Assembly (NCBI GenBank): GCA_012862575.1
Contig: BLSF01000043.1
Location: 1 to 64,000 of the forward strand
Direction: 5' to 3'
Origin: Parietichytrium sp. I65-24A
Taxonomy: Eukaryota; Sar; Bigyra; Thraustochytrida; Thraustochytriidae
Length of the DNA stretch: 64,000 nt
The notes below the pieces were generated by a model. That model searched no databases. It saw nothing but the letters and a program-made list of their open reading frames with translations, and was not told the DNA's origin. This document shows, piece after piece, positions 9,986 through 19,966 of this stretch. The position numbers and the translations under genes are program-made. How positions within the stretch are numbered: position 1 is the first letter of the stretch; every line of letters begins with the position of its first letter.

Positions 9986-12226
9986 TTATTCTTTGGGATC
10001 ATACTTTAAGAGTGCTTGGCGGATCCTCAACGCAGTTTGTTGAGTTTCGTCATCCTCACAACAAAATAGGCGAAGTTTATCAAAGCAAACGTTTTCGATG
10101 CGCCCGCTTCCAAGTTGATTGTCACTTTGCATCAGCTCGGCGTCCATGATAATTGGGATAATAGCATTCATCCGATGGTTCATTGCCCATTCCCACTCTT
10201 GCCGACAATAGTCATATCTGGCGCTTTGCGAATCAACTTTTTCGAGATACTGTTTTGAAACACAAACCACAAAGTGGGATTTGTCCTCCATGTGCTTGAT
10301 AAGAGTGGATGAGATGCTTTGACCTGCTAGTAAATAATTTTCATCAACAAAGGTCCTTACACCAAGATCTTCTAATTCCCGGGACAGCTTGAGGACCCTT
10401 CGATGCGTGACGTGGTTTGGTCCCCACGCATGGCTGAGGAAAACCCCAATATTGCCTTCCATGAGCTTGCACCTCTCAACATCCTGATTTTCACCCATTG
10501 TAGTAAAAGACGGCTGTTTGGTCGGAGGCGGAACGCTTCTTCGACGGCGCCCAATATAGAACTTGAACCAGTGCTCCCTGGCAGATGCTCGCGGAGGTTT
10601 ATATTCAGAAGCATTCTTGAGCATTTTCAACATGCTACTCACCGCGCCAGAGTTGAAGACAATGACGTCATGTTTTCCCAGCTCGTGCATCCCTTTGACC
10701 ACTTGCTCTTTCGTGCACGTGGTGTCCCACTTTTTGCGGGACGGGAACACTGGATTGCTTGCCGAAAATTTCTGCACTTGTCGGAATTTAAACGTGGAAT
10801 CTCCTTCCAAAACTACTGGAACAAGGGGTCTTTCGTGTTGCTTTGCGAGGCCGACTTGTTTCAAACAATCAAAGCTTCCCAAAAACTTTGCGGAAAGAAG
10901 GACAAAAGTGCAGCAGGCATACTTGAGGCACCTTTCAAGCTCTTCACTGTCTTCCTTGCCAATCAGATGAAGCCTGGCCTCGCCTTTGGAGTCTATCTCG
11001 ATGCCTTGGACTAGCTTGTCAAGAATCTGGCCGTCTCCAACATCTTCCTCGTGGTGAAGAAGAACGGCGTTGAGGCGCTCTGTTCCATCTTGAGCTTGGC
11101 TTTGAGCTCTCTTGGAATTGGGGCGTTCATGCGGCGGTTGTGCACGTCTGCTAATCTCCGCAACGGCGCATTTGCTGCACATAAAAAATTTGCACGGCCG
11201 GCACAAGAAAGCCATGTCACCTGGCGCAAAGCCAGACTTGCAGACGCTGCATGTAGAGGTGGCTGCCTCTATCTTCTGAACCCTTAAAATCTCACCCTTT
11301 CTTTCGCATTTGAGTGGGCCCAAGTTTGTCAGTACATCAAAAGAAAACCAGTAATTTTTAACCAAGTGAAGTTTACATCTCTCTTGCACAAGGTCAACTT
11401 CCTCGACGGAGCCCTGCTGCCCCAAGAATTTGTCCATTGAAGAATCGTATTCGATTCCGAAAGACTCTCGAAAATGCTCTGCGTCACTTGACACCCTTAC
11501 GATAAAGTCCTCTTGCGGCACGTCTTTGCGGACAAGCGTGAGGCACTCGACACAGTACCAAAAGTTGCCGAGGTTGCTGACCATTGAAAACTTGCCATTA
11601 GCACGCAGCTCTTGAATAACACCACGTTTTCCGCATCGTCTTCCCATCGCAGGGTCATATCCTCCACGACTTTGAGCTACTCTCTCGAGCTCCTTTGCAT
11701 CCGCAATAAGCTCAACGAGATCACCCACTTCAAGCTGTTTGCCTTGCTCATTCTTCCCGGATAGAGCGCTCAAAGGGCGTTGGGCCGACTTTCTGTTCGT
11801 GGATGCCCTTTGGGTCGAGATTCTTGCACGCGGAAGACTAGATGCAGCCTGCTTGGTGTCCTCGGCTCCCTGTTCCGTGACGAGGTCAAGTACAGGAGCC
11901 AAGTAGATGTGTGGCCCCAAACCGCGAACACGGACCATGACTGACTTCCCCCCGTTGCCTTCAAACTCGAACACCCATGAAACAACCCCCTCGAAGCCTA
12001 AATATCTCACCATACCTGGGTGAAAATTCTGGCCCATCACCTGCCGAATCCTACGCTCATCATCTGTCAGACGCACGACGTCATTCTCTCGAACCTTGCG
12101 CTCCTCGGCCATGTCGCTGCTTGACTGCTTCAAGTTCCCCTGGTTTGCTCGTACTTGAGCTCTCGCCAAGTTCTCTCCGCGCAAGTTCTTTGCAATTTGC
12201 TCCCACCTTTGCCTTCCCGACAGCAT
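9986..12226 (-). CDS. Mind-bomb-type SH3 repeats + zinc finger + two TIR domains
   Basis: Protein of 746 aa from ATG 12226 (a TTG five codons upstream is ignored). Three ~65-residue units (about 45-115, 167-232, 238-302) match the Mind-bomb/HERC2-style SH3 repeat; the second is clearest, GDLVELIADAKELERV...GGYDPAMGRRCGKRG. A compact zinc finger follows (Cys326, 329, 342, 345, 350, 353). Residues ~385-475 look like a degenerate TIR domain, with Gln457 where the WCxxE Glu is expected. Residues ~592-746 are a good TIR domain: GVFLSHAW, LGVRTFVDE, then DYCRQEW with Glu677 aligning to the SARM1-type catalytic Glu. It may therefore be an NAD-cleaving or self-associating signalling protein; this is inference. 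Single exon; has the 135-bp element 245 bp upstream. Confidence 0.85.
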   Translation of the reverse strand: MLSGRQRWEQIAKNLRGENLARAQVRANQGNLKQSSSDMAEERKVRENDVVRLTDDERRIRQVMGQNFHPGMVRYLGFEGVVSWVFEFEGNGGKSVMVRVRGLGPHIYLAPVLDLVTEQGAEDTKQAASSLPRARISTQRASTNRKSAQRPLSALSGKNEQGKQLEVGDLVELIADAKELERVAQSRGGYDPAMGRRCGKRGVIQELRANGKFSMVSNLGNFWYCVECLTLVRKDVPQEDFIVRVSSDAEHFRESFGIEYDSSMDKFLGQQGSVEEVDLVQERCKLHLVKNYWFSFDVLTNLGPLKCERKGEILRVQKIEAATSTCSVCKSGFAPGDMAFLCRPCKFFMCSKCAVAEISRRAQPPHERPNSKRAQSQAQDGTERLNAVLLHHEEDVGDGQILDKLVQGIEIDSKGEARLHLIGKEDSEELERCLKYACCTFVLLSAKFLGSFDCLKQVGLAKQHERPLVPVVLEGDSTFKFRQVQKFSASNPVFPSRKKWDTTCTKEQVVKGMHELGKHDVIVFNSGAVSSMLKMLKNASEYKPPRASAREHWFKFYIGRRRRSVPPPTKQPSFTTMGENQDVERCKLMEGNIGVFLSHAWGPNHVTHRRVLKLSRELEDLGVRTFVDENYLLAGQSISSTLIKHMEDKSHFVVCVSKQYLEKVDSQSARYDYCRQEWEWAMNHRMNAIIPIIMDAELMQSDNQLGSGRIENVCFDKLRLFCCEDDETQQTALRIRQALLKYDPKE

Positions 12227-12471
12227 TCTTGCGCCATACAAACATCAATTTGCTAGCTTGCACTTATTCACAGCTGTTGCTTCGTTAGGGGGGAAACTGG
12301 ACCTGCGCGAATAAGCGAGGCCGCAGCACACCTTCAAATTATGATCATCCAATCATGACTACCCATGCTTAGTCTTGCTCAGCTTTCACGCAAATTCTTT
12401 ATTCTAAATTCTCATGAGTCGAGCAGCATTCTTTTCGAGTTGCCGTGACGGAACAACAGATTGGAGCAGCA

Positions 12472-12606
12472 GTTGTTTCTTCCGATCCAGTTTCTGGTGT
12501 TTTGGAGCGGATGCGACACCGCTTCCGTTCGTGTACAACCAAGATCCAACCGGACGAAATGAAAAGCCGACTTCCTCCGCCCTTCGCCGCTCTTTGCGCC
12601 GTGTGA
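12472..12606 (-). repeat. Dispersed 135-bp element, copy B (upstream of TIR gene)
   Basis: Inverted partner of 5755-5889, with about 90% identity by eye. It lies 245 bp upstream of the TIR gene ATG in the same relative orientation as copy A to the HECT gene. Both copies read HTAQRAAKGGGSRLFI and KTPETGSE in one frame, but two compensating single-base indels scramble the middle, so a conserved protein is doubtful. Confidence 0.7.
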
Positions 12607-14074
12607 AAGGACTCCTTTTTACTTTTCCATGTAATACATTTCATTCACAAGTTGCCATTGACGAAGTTAGTTGCTTTGGCGAAAAGTGGAGAAAAGAAAA
12701 TTCTTTGCACTCACTGTCACGTGCTCACTGTTCAACATTTTTAATTTCTCTTTTTTTTGTTCAACAAAAAGTTTTTAGAAAGTTTTCCAAATAATTTGAG
12801 TATTATAGTAGAGGTTATGTATAGCCGTAACCACTTCAAAACTCGAATTTTTTTTCAAAAATATTAAAAAAAAATTAAAATTTGGACTATAACTGATCTA
12901 TCCTAAACGGTATGGGTAAAATTATTTTGGTGTCCGCGTCGAGATTTGCGAAGTATGCTTTGAACAACTTCTCTTGACCTACTTTCATTCTTATCAACGA
13001 GAGTCAAGGGAAACACGTAACAACTTTACGAGAAAAGAGTCCAGCGGCCAAAATTGCAAATTTCATTTTCCCAACAAGTCTAACCTCGAAGCCTAGTAGC
13101 TTTTCCTCTCACCGCTTTACACCGAACGCATGATAGCTGTCAGAAGGCAAAACTGCAAAAGTTTGCTCAGGACCGTTTTAGCCGTAGGCATCATGGTACT
13201 CGAGTACTAACCGATGGACTAAGTATTGCGTAAGCCTCCTTGTACCGCCGTACTAGTAACGAGATGAGCAAACGGAACCAGGTGGTGCGCATGCTACAAC
13301 TCTAGCCTAGCTAGCTAGTAATCAGAACTTCCTAATAGCTACCTGCTCTAGCTAGCTAGCTACTAGCAACCTCTGTTTGTTTTTTATCGTTGCTTTCACT
13401 TGTTGAGTTGGTTGTGGAGAGTGAGAGTGTCTTAGGGAAGAGGAAACCACCAGCAGCGAGGCGATCTGCACTTGAAGAGATGCATGCGTGTGCAAGCGAG
13501 GGAGTCTGCATGATCTCCGAATCGAGAGAGTGTGCTAGGTCTTGAGAAAGGCCGTCAGCCTGATGTAGTATTGTGGCAGCGTCGAGGAGCGTAGAGTTTT
13601 GCTCCTCTCGCAAAGCCGTGGTCCATTCGCGGTAATGAATTTGAAGCTTTGCACCGGCGTCTTAAAATTATCTCATCGCACAGTTCTCGCCACGTGTGCG
13701 ACAAGTTGTGCATCGAAATTCGCCAAGAACGCACACGTTTCACTGCGCGAGATTGGATTTACCCCGGAAGTAAGGCCCGCGAGCGGAACTCTCTTTCGCG
13801 AACTGGACAGAAAAGGTGCTAAGTACAGTACTTATGTCTTCTATGTCTGTATGTATGTCTGCCCACCCATTACGGCAGGGACTACCGCCGCTCATGCATT
13901 GTTTCCTAGGGCCTACATGGGTCCACTTCCGCTCCGTGTGCTTCTCTTTGACTCCTGCGGCTACAAATGAGCGAGACCGGTCATAAACCATAAGCGCGTG
14001 CTCGAAAAAATGTCGACACTACTTTTTGAGAAAGAACGACCTGAATTCGATCGTGTCGTTGTTGATGACATTTT

Positions 14075-14252
14075 AAGTTAGAAAGTGTGTAACTTTGTGA
14101 TGTCGCTCTAGCTAGAGCAAGCTACAGACTTGATAGGACCCTTCCAACCTCTTTTGTTTAGCTCAAGTTAGAAAGTGTGTAACTTTGTGACGTCGCTCTA
14201 GCTAGAGCTAGAGCAAGCTACAGACTTGATAGGACCCTTCCAACCTCTTTTG
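14075..14252. repeat. Tandem duplication, 90-bp period, two copies
   Basis: 14075-14156 and 14165-14252 are nearly identical. They differ by a T/C change and a 6-base AGCTAG expansion inside the palindromic TAGCTAGAG core. No coding potential is evident. Confidence 0.85.
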
Positions 14253-14945
14253 AGCTTGGGCATGCTTTTCCGACCGCTAAGTTTAGCTTAGGTACTGAGT
14301 GCGAGAGGAGCTGCCGCTGATGACTCTCAACAACTTTCGGAACGGCAATGAAAGGATGGCAGAACAGACAGAACAGACAGAACGGTAATGACTCTACAAC
14401 TTGCATCGAATCAGTCCAACTTGAACGCATCAGCAACCCAAGAAATCCGTCCTCCAGCCCTTCGCTAGACATGTGACCATCTTTATACACCCTCATGGTC
14501 TTGGAAAACATTCCGCATCGCGTGTCTCAATTGCAGACTCAAGGAAAGCGTGAAAGTCGGCAGGTCAGTGCTGGTTTCGCTTGTCGTTCGTCTCGTGGTG
14601 GAAAACGACTGTCTGTGAACTGTCGTACCGGTAAGTATTCTTACGCTTCGCGTGCATTATTCAGGGGATTGTATAGTCCTGCGCGCCAGAGCTCGTGGGA
14701 GTTGGCTTCTTGGCGCCAAGCTGCTCTTGGTCTGTTGTTGTGTGTCAAAATTGCTTCAAGCTTGCCAATTTGGCTCACCCAGTGTGATCCATTCCAACGA
14801 GCGATGCCAGCCCCGGTGCCAGCGCCAATCACAGCCACAAGCACCACGAACGCCGTTAGAGCGCAAAACTACTCTGCCTAAACCGTAGACCAACTCGCGG
14901 ATGAACTAGGTGCTGGTTTTGCCTTTTATACTAAGTTCTGGCTTT

Positions 14946-16151
14946 TTACGAAATACTTTTATTCTTCCCAGAGTTGTCCTCTTGAAGACTCCCACAAAAT
15001 TCTCTTTGCACGTCATATCCCTGACGATTTGTGCGAGTAATGGCATTCTCCATGACAGCCTTCCAACCTGGAAGGAACGTCGAAAGACATTGTAGCATGA
15101 CAAGGTCGATCAACGCAACGAATGAAAAGAATGCCGTAAAGAGCAGAATTAGAGTGACAAATTCGAACTCGAACAATTCCGGGGTAGCCTGCGTTTCGAC
15201 GCGAACGTTCCATTTTGAAACCGTGGATAGCATAGCAACGTCATTGGCAGAGGATGGCATGGCTTGAATCGTTCGTGTGGAAGGTATGGTGTTATCTTGC
15301 TCCACCTCGTAAAAGTAGAAGCCGCTCGAAGGGAGCAGATTGTACGAGCCCATTGTCGGATTCATAATATTTGTATATTGCAGGCGAAGAAGTAGGTTGT
15401 GCCCGCCATTGGCACCAGCCGGCTTTAAAGCGAGATTGTCGATGCTGTCCTCCAGTGCTACGCCTGACGCCACGGCAAGGAGGTGAGTCGTCATACGGTC
15501 GGAGTTGTTAATTGTCAGAAGTTCTACTCTGCATCTGATGGCATTCTTGTTCCCAAAGGGGCCAGCGTAATTCTTGCCGGTGTAGTCAGAGACTTTGAAT
15601 TCCGTTCCCGAAAAGGTCTCTCTGATCTTGTCACAAGCGTCTTGGGAGCGAACGACGAGCCCTGCGCTCTTCGGAGACTGAACATTGCTGTGACTGTGCG
15701 AGACGTAGAAGGCATAGTCGTTTGACTTTGAAAAGTCGCATCGCATAGTCGTGACCTGGCTCTGAGAAGGAGCCATCGAACTAAACAAACTCCATGCAGC
15801 TCCAAGTTTCACCTCTGTCGCGAGGATGGCGACGAGCGGCGCAGTAATGACTCGTCCGTCAGTCTCCGGGTGTACTTTGACCGAGGTTACATCTTTTATT
15901 GTTTTGTTTCCCAGGGAAGTCGCGATGTAAATGTCCTCTGCAGGGTGAAGGAACATGGACGGGGCGGTGACAACTGCTCGGAGGTGCGCATGAGACATCA
16001 CCGCCTCGAAAACCACAAAGACGATCGCGAGAGCGATGAGTAGAAACATCCTGAGCAGTCCAAGCCTCCATTCCTGAACTGCAACACGCTTATTTACATA
16101 GTACGGCAGATGCGTGTCCAACGTCCTCGTGCTGAGCCACGCAGGAGCCAT
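14946..16151 (-). CDS. Two-transmembrane protein, weak P2X-receptor resemblance
   Basis: Protein of 401 aa, ATG at 16151. A hydrophobic segment at ~31-53 follows a YYVNKRVAVQEWRLGLLR stretch; a ~275-residue loop rich in potential N-glycosylation sites follows; a second hydrophobic segment lies at ~331-357, then a ~44-residue basic/polar tail. This is the topology of P2X ATP-gated channels, and the end of TM2 (VALIDLVMLQCL) recalls the conserved Asp-containing TM2 end of that family. The loop has few cysteines compared with animal P2X (about ten), and I cannot identify the ATP-binding lysines. Other two-TM families are equally possible. Single exon. Confidence 0.6.
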   Translation of the reverse strand: MAPAWLSTRTLDTHLPYYVNKRVAVQEWRLGLLRMFLLIALAIVFVVFEAVMSHAHLRAVVTAPSMFLHPAEDIYIATSLGNKTIKDVTSVKVHPETDGRVITAPLVAILATEVKLGAAWSLFSSMAPSQSQVTTMRCDFSKSNDYAFYVSHSHSNVQSPKSAGLVVRSQDACDKIRETFSGTEFKVSDYTGKNYAGPFGNKNAIRCRVELLTINNSDRMTTHLLAVASGVALEDSIDNLALKPAGANGGHNLLLRLQYTNIMNPTMGSYNLLPSSGFYFYEVEQDNTIPSTRTIQAMPSSANDVAMLSTVSKWNVRVETQATPELFEFEFVTLILLFTAFFSFVALIDLVMLQCLSTFLPGWKAVMENAITRTNRQGYDVQREFCGSLQEDNSGKNKSIS

Positions 16152-17065
16152 CCGTCCGTTCCCAACACGCCTCTTCGCGCCTGATGTCCTTCCCTCTGGT
16201 CCCGCAACCTTCTTCGTCCACGACTGTATTCGTGGCCCGAAGGACTTGGACGCTCTCGCTATCCATCCACAATCCTAAACATCTAAACATCCCTAAAGTT
16301 CAACTAACTTCAACTTACTTGATGAAGAGATGCGCACCTCGTTTCGTGAAGAGTTACTACACCGTGCGTGAAGATAGAAGCTGTACGTAGTAGAGTACAT
16401 GAGCAATAGCGCAATGAAGAAGATTGGCTGAGGGAGACAAGCTAGTTTTAGCTTCTTTCTGGTCGTGCAGTATCGTGCATCCCTCTCAATAAGCTTACTC
16501 ACCCCACCTTCCGATAAGGTTTTTTTACGCTGCACTTCGTGGCTTCACTTGAAGCTTACTCTGAGCAGCCAACTGCAGGAACGTTTTGGAGTCAAGATTG
16601 TTAGATAAATCTGATAAATCATTGTTATGATTGGGGAAAGATTGGGGAAGATTTTTTTTTCCGTGGCGTATCGCATTTGCTACAAAAGATGGTAATGGGC
16701 GATTCTTGATTAACCCTTGCGGTAATCGAGTCTAGTGGTTTTCGTCTATGTTCTTTGATAGAAGTTTTGGTCGGAGTGGTCACCCTCGAATGATCCTGTA
16801 GCTCTCCGACTTGACATTTGAAAATGGATGTGGCTTCAAGGTTGGATGGAGACTGGAAGAAGTCGCGACAGAGCGTGGGCCGCGATGCAGTTGATAGCAT
16901 GGAGTGCTGCAGCGACAGCTGGCTGGCGGAAGGGCGGGTTCGGTGAATGTGCAGTCGATGTCCTTTTCGTGAAAAAGCTCGATTTTACAGTTAAAAGCAG
17001 TAGTCTTGATGAAGATAGGTGTTGTCGACTGAAGAGGGGACTTCCAAGTTGGAGACGCAAAAACG
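16152..17065. other. Intergenic; holds one inverted repeat copy, no gene seen
   Basis: Apart from the dispersed repeat at 16498-16550, no supported gene is seen. Several short overlapping ORFs run on both strands, none with family resemblance. Confidence 0.5.
16498..16550 (-). repeat. Dispersed repeat end, inverted partner of 23944-24001
   Basis: On the minus strand it reads CCACGAAGTGCAGCGTAA, then an A-rich gap, then TTATCGGAAGGTGGGGTGAG. The last 20 bases are identical to 23982-24001 and the first block differs by one base from 23945-23964. In both copies an open frame ends PR(S/G)AA at the shared TAA, which suggests the 3' end of a repeated coding element. The two copies face each other around the hevein-like gene cluster. 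Confidence 0.65.
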
Positions 17066-17509
17066 TTAGACGCCGCACGTCTTCCAGTAAGAGTATTGTG
17101 CGCCGCCTGTCTTTTCGCAGGTCAGCTTGTCAGAGTAAAAGTTGCCACACTTTCCATTTGCAGGTTTGCAGTATGGCTTCGCGGCCAATTCACATGATTT
17201 CCCGCCATACAGATACCCACAGTTTGAGGAGAGGTTCCTGCATTCTCGCTTATACGAGAACGCTGTCCCACCGGACAATTGGCACATTCGCCTGTGCGTA
17301 GGAGAACTTCCGCACCACCCGTTGTAAAGGTTGCAGTAGGGGCGACTTTTCAGACACACCGCATTGGCATTGATTGGCCCGCAGCGTTCAACTACAAATC
17401 CGGTCCCTTCCTCTTGGTTGAGCAAAGCTTCGTTCACGTTCGCGCGCAGGCTTTGCTGCTCTCCCGTGGTGGCGACAACCAAGAGAAGTACAGCTGCTGC
17501 TGCTTTCAT
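17066..17509 (-). CDS. Secreted cysteine-rich hevein-like protein, paralogue 1
   Basis: Protein of 147 aa, starting at the MKAAAAV methionine (17509) because a signal peptide follows (1-~17); the frame extends 31 codons further upstream but that segment is not hydrophobic. A short conserved leader, EQQSLRANVNEALL, follows. Two ~50-residue modules (42-90, 97-145) each have six cysteines: CG-x7-C-x5-PYC-x4-NGxCG-x8-C-x4-GGxxxSYxxxC. The YC...NGWCG core recalls the hevein/chitin-binding type 1 fold, but the paired CC of hevein is replaced by a single Cys, so the call is tentative. The second module has NGKCG instead of NGWCG. Likely secreted; the ligand is unknown. Confidence 0.8.
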   Translation of the reverse strand: MKAAAAVLLLVVATTGEQQSLRANVNEALLNQEEGTGFVVERCGPINANAVCLKSRPYCNLYNGWCGSSPTHRRMCQLSGGTAFSYKRECRNLSSNCGYLYGGKSCELAAKPYCKPANGKCGNFYSDKLTCEKTGGAQYSYWKTCGV

Positions 17510-18487
17510 TGTTCTTGTCCTGCTTGAGATTTTCGCGATCGCCAATTTGGATCCTAAAAATTGGGTGACTGCCTCAATGTCTGAGGGCTGCGCTGTCCGC
17601 ACAAGTGCAATCGGGGTTTGCTCTCCGTCTCTGCGACGCTACTGTTGTTGCCGATGACACAAACAAGGAGTAAGGGTGAGAATTCGAAGACCTACTTGAG
17701 TAGAGGAGAGTCGACTAGAACGCTGTCGCTCAACGAAGTGACTTGTAAGCTGCGACTTTGGTCCTTGCATGTCAAGTTATTGAGCGAGAGCGGCAATAGA
17801 GAGGCCGCGGTGTCGCAAAGCTCAACTCTTGTCGTTTGGAATCTTCGCAAATCATCAAATCCAGCTGCGAAAAGTTGGTATCTTCGCATGCAACCTCATG
17901 AACAGTCAGTCCATGCTAACTTATTACTAGTCGCGGCAATAGCTCGACCAATAGTAGTACTCGCGATGCACACTTCTCGTAGGAGCGGCTAATCAATGCG
18001 ATACTAGTACTGTATAGTAGGTATAGTGATAGTCCTCTACCCCCCGACGTTGTTCAAAAGAAGCAATTTTTTTTTCCTCAAAGATGCATCCACTCATATC
18101 CACTCGCTCAGATCTTTAAAAGATCCAAGCCGATCACTGCAGAGTACTGACTGTGTACAGTACCAGTACTGAGTACTCGTGCCCAGCGCGAAATTTTTGA
18201 AAGAGACCTTGAAAAGCTGATGTATAGACGTATAGATGCATAGAGTTGCACGTGAGAGAGACTCTGGAGAGAAAACAAGTGACCTCTTCATTGAGAGAAC
18301 ATCTCATGGCGAGTCAAGTCAAGTGTTGCAAGATCCTGGTGACAAACGCTGACAAACAGAATCTCAAGAATCGCTCAAAAAGGAAATGCGTCAACTTTGG
18401 TTTGCTTGGTAATTTTTAAATCTTCGCTTTGAATGGTTGGAAACTGTGGTCGATCATGCCAACGAAGGCAGAACACGCGCATTGCGT
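17510..18487. other. Upstream region of paralogue 1; part of a duplicated segment
   Basis: 17510-17640 matches the region upstream of paralogue 2 (18959-19090) over most of its length, and 17725-17825 matches 19203-19325, so promoter DNA was duplicated with the gene. 18115-18440 is the 3' flank of paralogue 2 and matches 19625-19940. No extra gene is seen. Confidence 0.65.
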
Positions 18488-18958
18488 CTAGCCGCATGTC
18501 TTTGCGTACGAGTATTGTGCACCACCACGCGCATTGCACAGGAGTTTGTGCGTGTAGGTGTCGCCGCACCATCCATGCGTCGGGTTGCAGTATGGCGCCA
18601 AAGGTGAGTCGCAGGATCTCTTGTTAAAGGATGGCCCGCAACGATTGGTCAGGTCTATGCAGCTGCTCATGTACGAGTACTTTTCTCCGCCATAACGAAG
18701 GCACAATCGCGAGTGCTCGGATGAGCGTCCGCACCAGCCGTTGCGAACATTGCAGAATGGGGCAGATTTAATACACCTGCCGTAGGAAAAAAGGGGCCCG
18801 CAGCGTCCAACAACAAGTTCTTCCTCTTGGCTGAGCAAGGCTTCGTTCAAATTCGCTTCATCTTGGCTGAGCAAAGCTTCATTCACGTTCGCGCGCAGGC
18901 TTTGCTGCTCTCCCGTGGTGGCGACAACCAAGAGAAGTACAGCTGCTGCTGCTTTCAT
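18488..18958 (-). CDS. Secreted cysteine-rich hevein-like protein, paralogue 2
   Basis: Protein of 156 aa from ATG 18958, chosen because the signal peptide begins there. The first 30 residues equal paralogue 1. The leader unit N-x-NEALLSQ(D/E)E is present twice in tandem (25-46). Two six-cysteine modules follow (52-100, 107-155), with NGWCG in the first and HGWCG in the second, and GGxxYSY in both. It lies 1.42 kb from paralogue 1 in the same orientation, and flanking DNA on both sides matches its neighbours, so duplication was recent. Confidence 0.82.
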   Translation of the reverse strand: MKAAAAVLLLVVATTGEQQSLRANVNEALLSQDEANLNEALLSQEEELVVGRCGPLFSYGRCIKSAPFCNVRNGWCGRSSEHSRLCLRYGGEKYSYMSSCIDLTNRCGPSFNKRSCDSPLAPYCNPTHGWCGDTYTHKLLCNARGGAQYSYAKTCG

Positions 18959-19966
18959 TGTTCTTGTCCTGCGATTTTTGCGATCGCCAATTTGGATGCT
19001 GGAATTGAGTGATTGCCTCAATGTCCGAGCTCTGCGCTGTCTTCGAAAGCGCAATTGGGGTATTGGGGTCTGCTCTCCGTCTCTGCGACATTCTGCGACG
19101 CTGCTCTTGCTACCTGAGACACACACAAGGATGCCTCAGTACTGCGCATGTGAGAATGTGAAAGCCCCCTTCCTCTAGTGCTGATGTAGACTTGAATGGA
19201 CTCGAACGCTGTCGCACAACGAAGTAACTTGTACTCGAGTACGCTGCGACTTTGTTCCTTGCACGCCAAGTCGGTGAGCGGGAGCGGCAATGGCCTCTCG
19301 GAGGGGCCGCGGTGTCGCAAAGCTACATGAACTATTTGTCGTTCCAAATTTTAGTCAACTGCGAAATGTTGCAGGTTCTCTTTGCACGTCACCTCTTGAA
19401 CCTACGTCTTTCACAGTCAGTTAATAGTCCAGCTTAGTATTAGGCCTCCAGCTAGGCTAGAGCACAAGTTTCTTGTACTCGCGGGATCATAGCTAGGAGC
19501 GGCTAATACTCCATCTGTATAGAGTGCTAATACTCTAAGATCCCCACCGACACTGTTTTTTTGATTGACAGTGAAAGAATAACCTTGCAACCACTCGGAT
19601 GCAAAAGATCAGAATCAGATTAAGAAAATCCAAGCCGATCACTGCACTAGTAGTACGCGAGTACTCGTGCCCAGCGAGAACTTATCTCATTTAACTTATT
19701 CGATGCATTGACGTATAGACGCATAGAGTTGCATGCGCGAGGGACTATCGAGTGAAGAGAAGTGACCACTTCATTGAGAGAACATCTCACGGCGAGTCAA
19801 GTCAAGTATTGCAGGCCGGATGGATTAGATCCCGGCGACAAACAGAATTGCAAGAATCGCTCAAAAATGGAAATGCGTCAACTTTGGTTTGCTTAGTAAC
19901 TTTATAAATTTCGCTTTGAATTGGCTGGAAACTGTGGTCGATCATGGCGGAAGACGCGCATTGCGT
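18959..19966. other. Duplicated intergenic spacer between paralogues 2 and 3
   Basis: 18959-19330 carries the promoter-side segment shared with paralogue 1. 19600-19940 is the 3'-side segment shared with 18090-18440, including a common block around GCCGATCACTGC and another around TTCATTGAGAGAACATCTCA. No independent gene is supported. Confidence 0.65.

Larger units (their letters stand above)
12227..14945. other. Gene-poor intergenic region with repeats
   Basis: No convincing gene. It contains copy B of the dispersed element (12472-12606), an A/T-rich stretch (12720-12900), clusters of TAGCTAGC palindromes (13300-13370), and a 90-bp tandem duplication (14075-14252). A stop-bounded 75-codon frame at 13595-13822 without an ATG has a protein-like composition (CDKLCIEIRQERTRF) but no family I can name; it may be a relic or chance. 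Confidence 0.5.
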
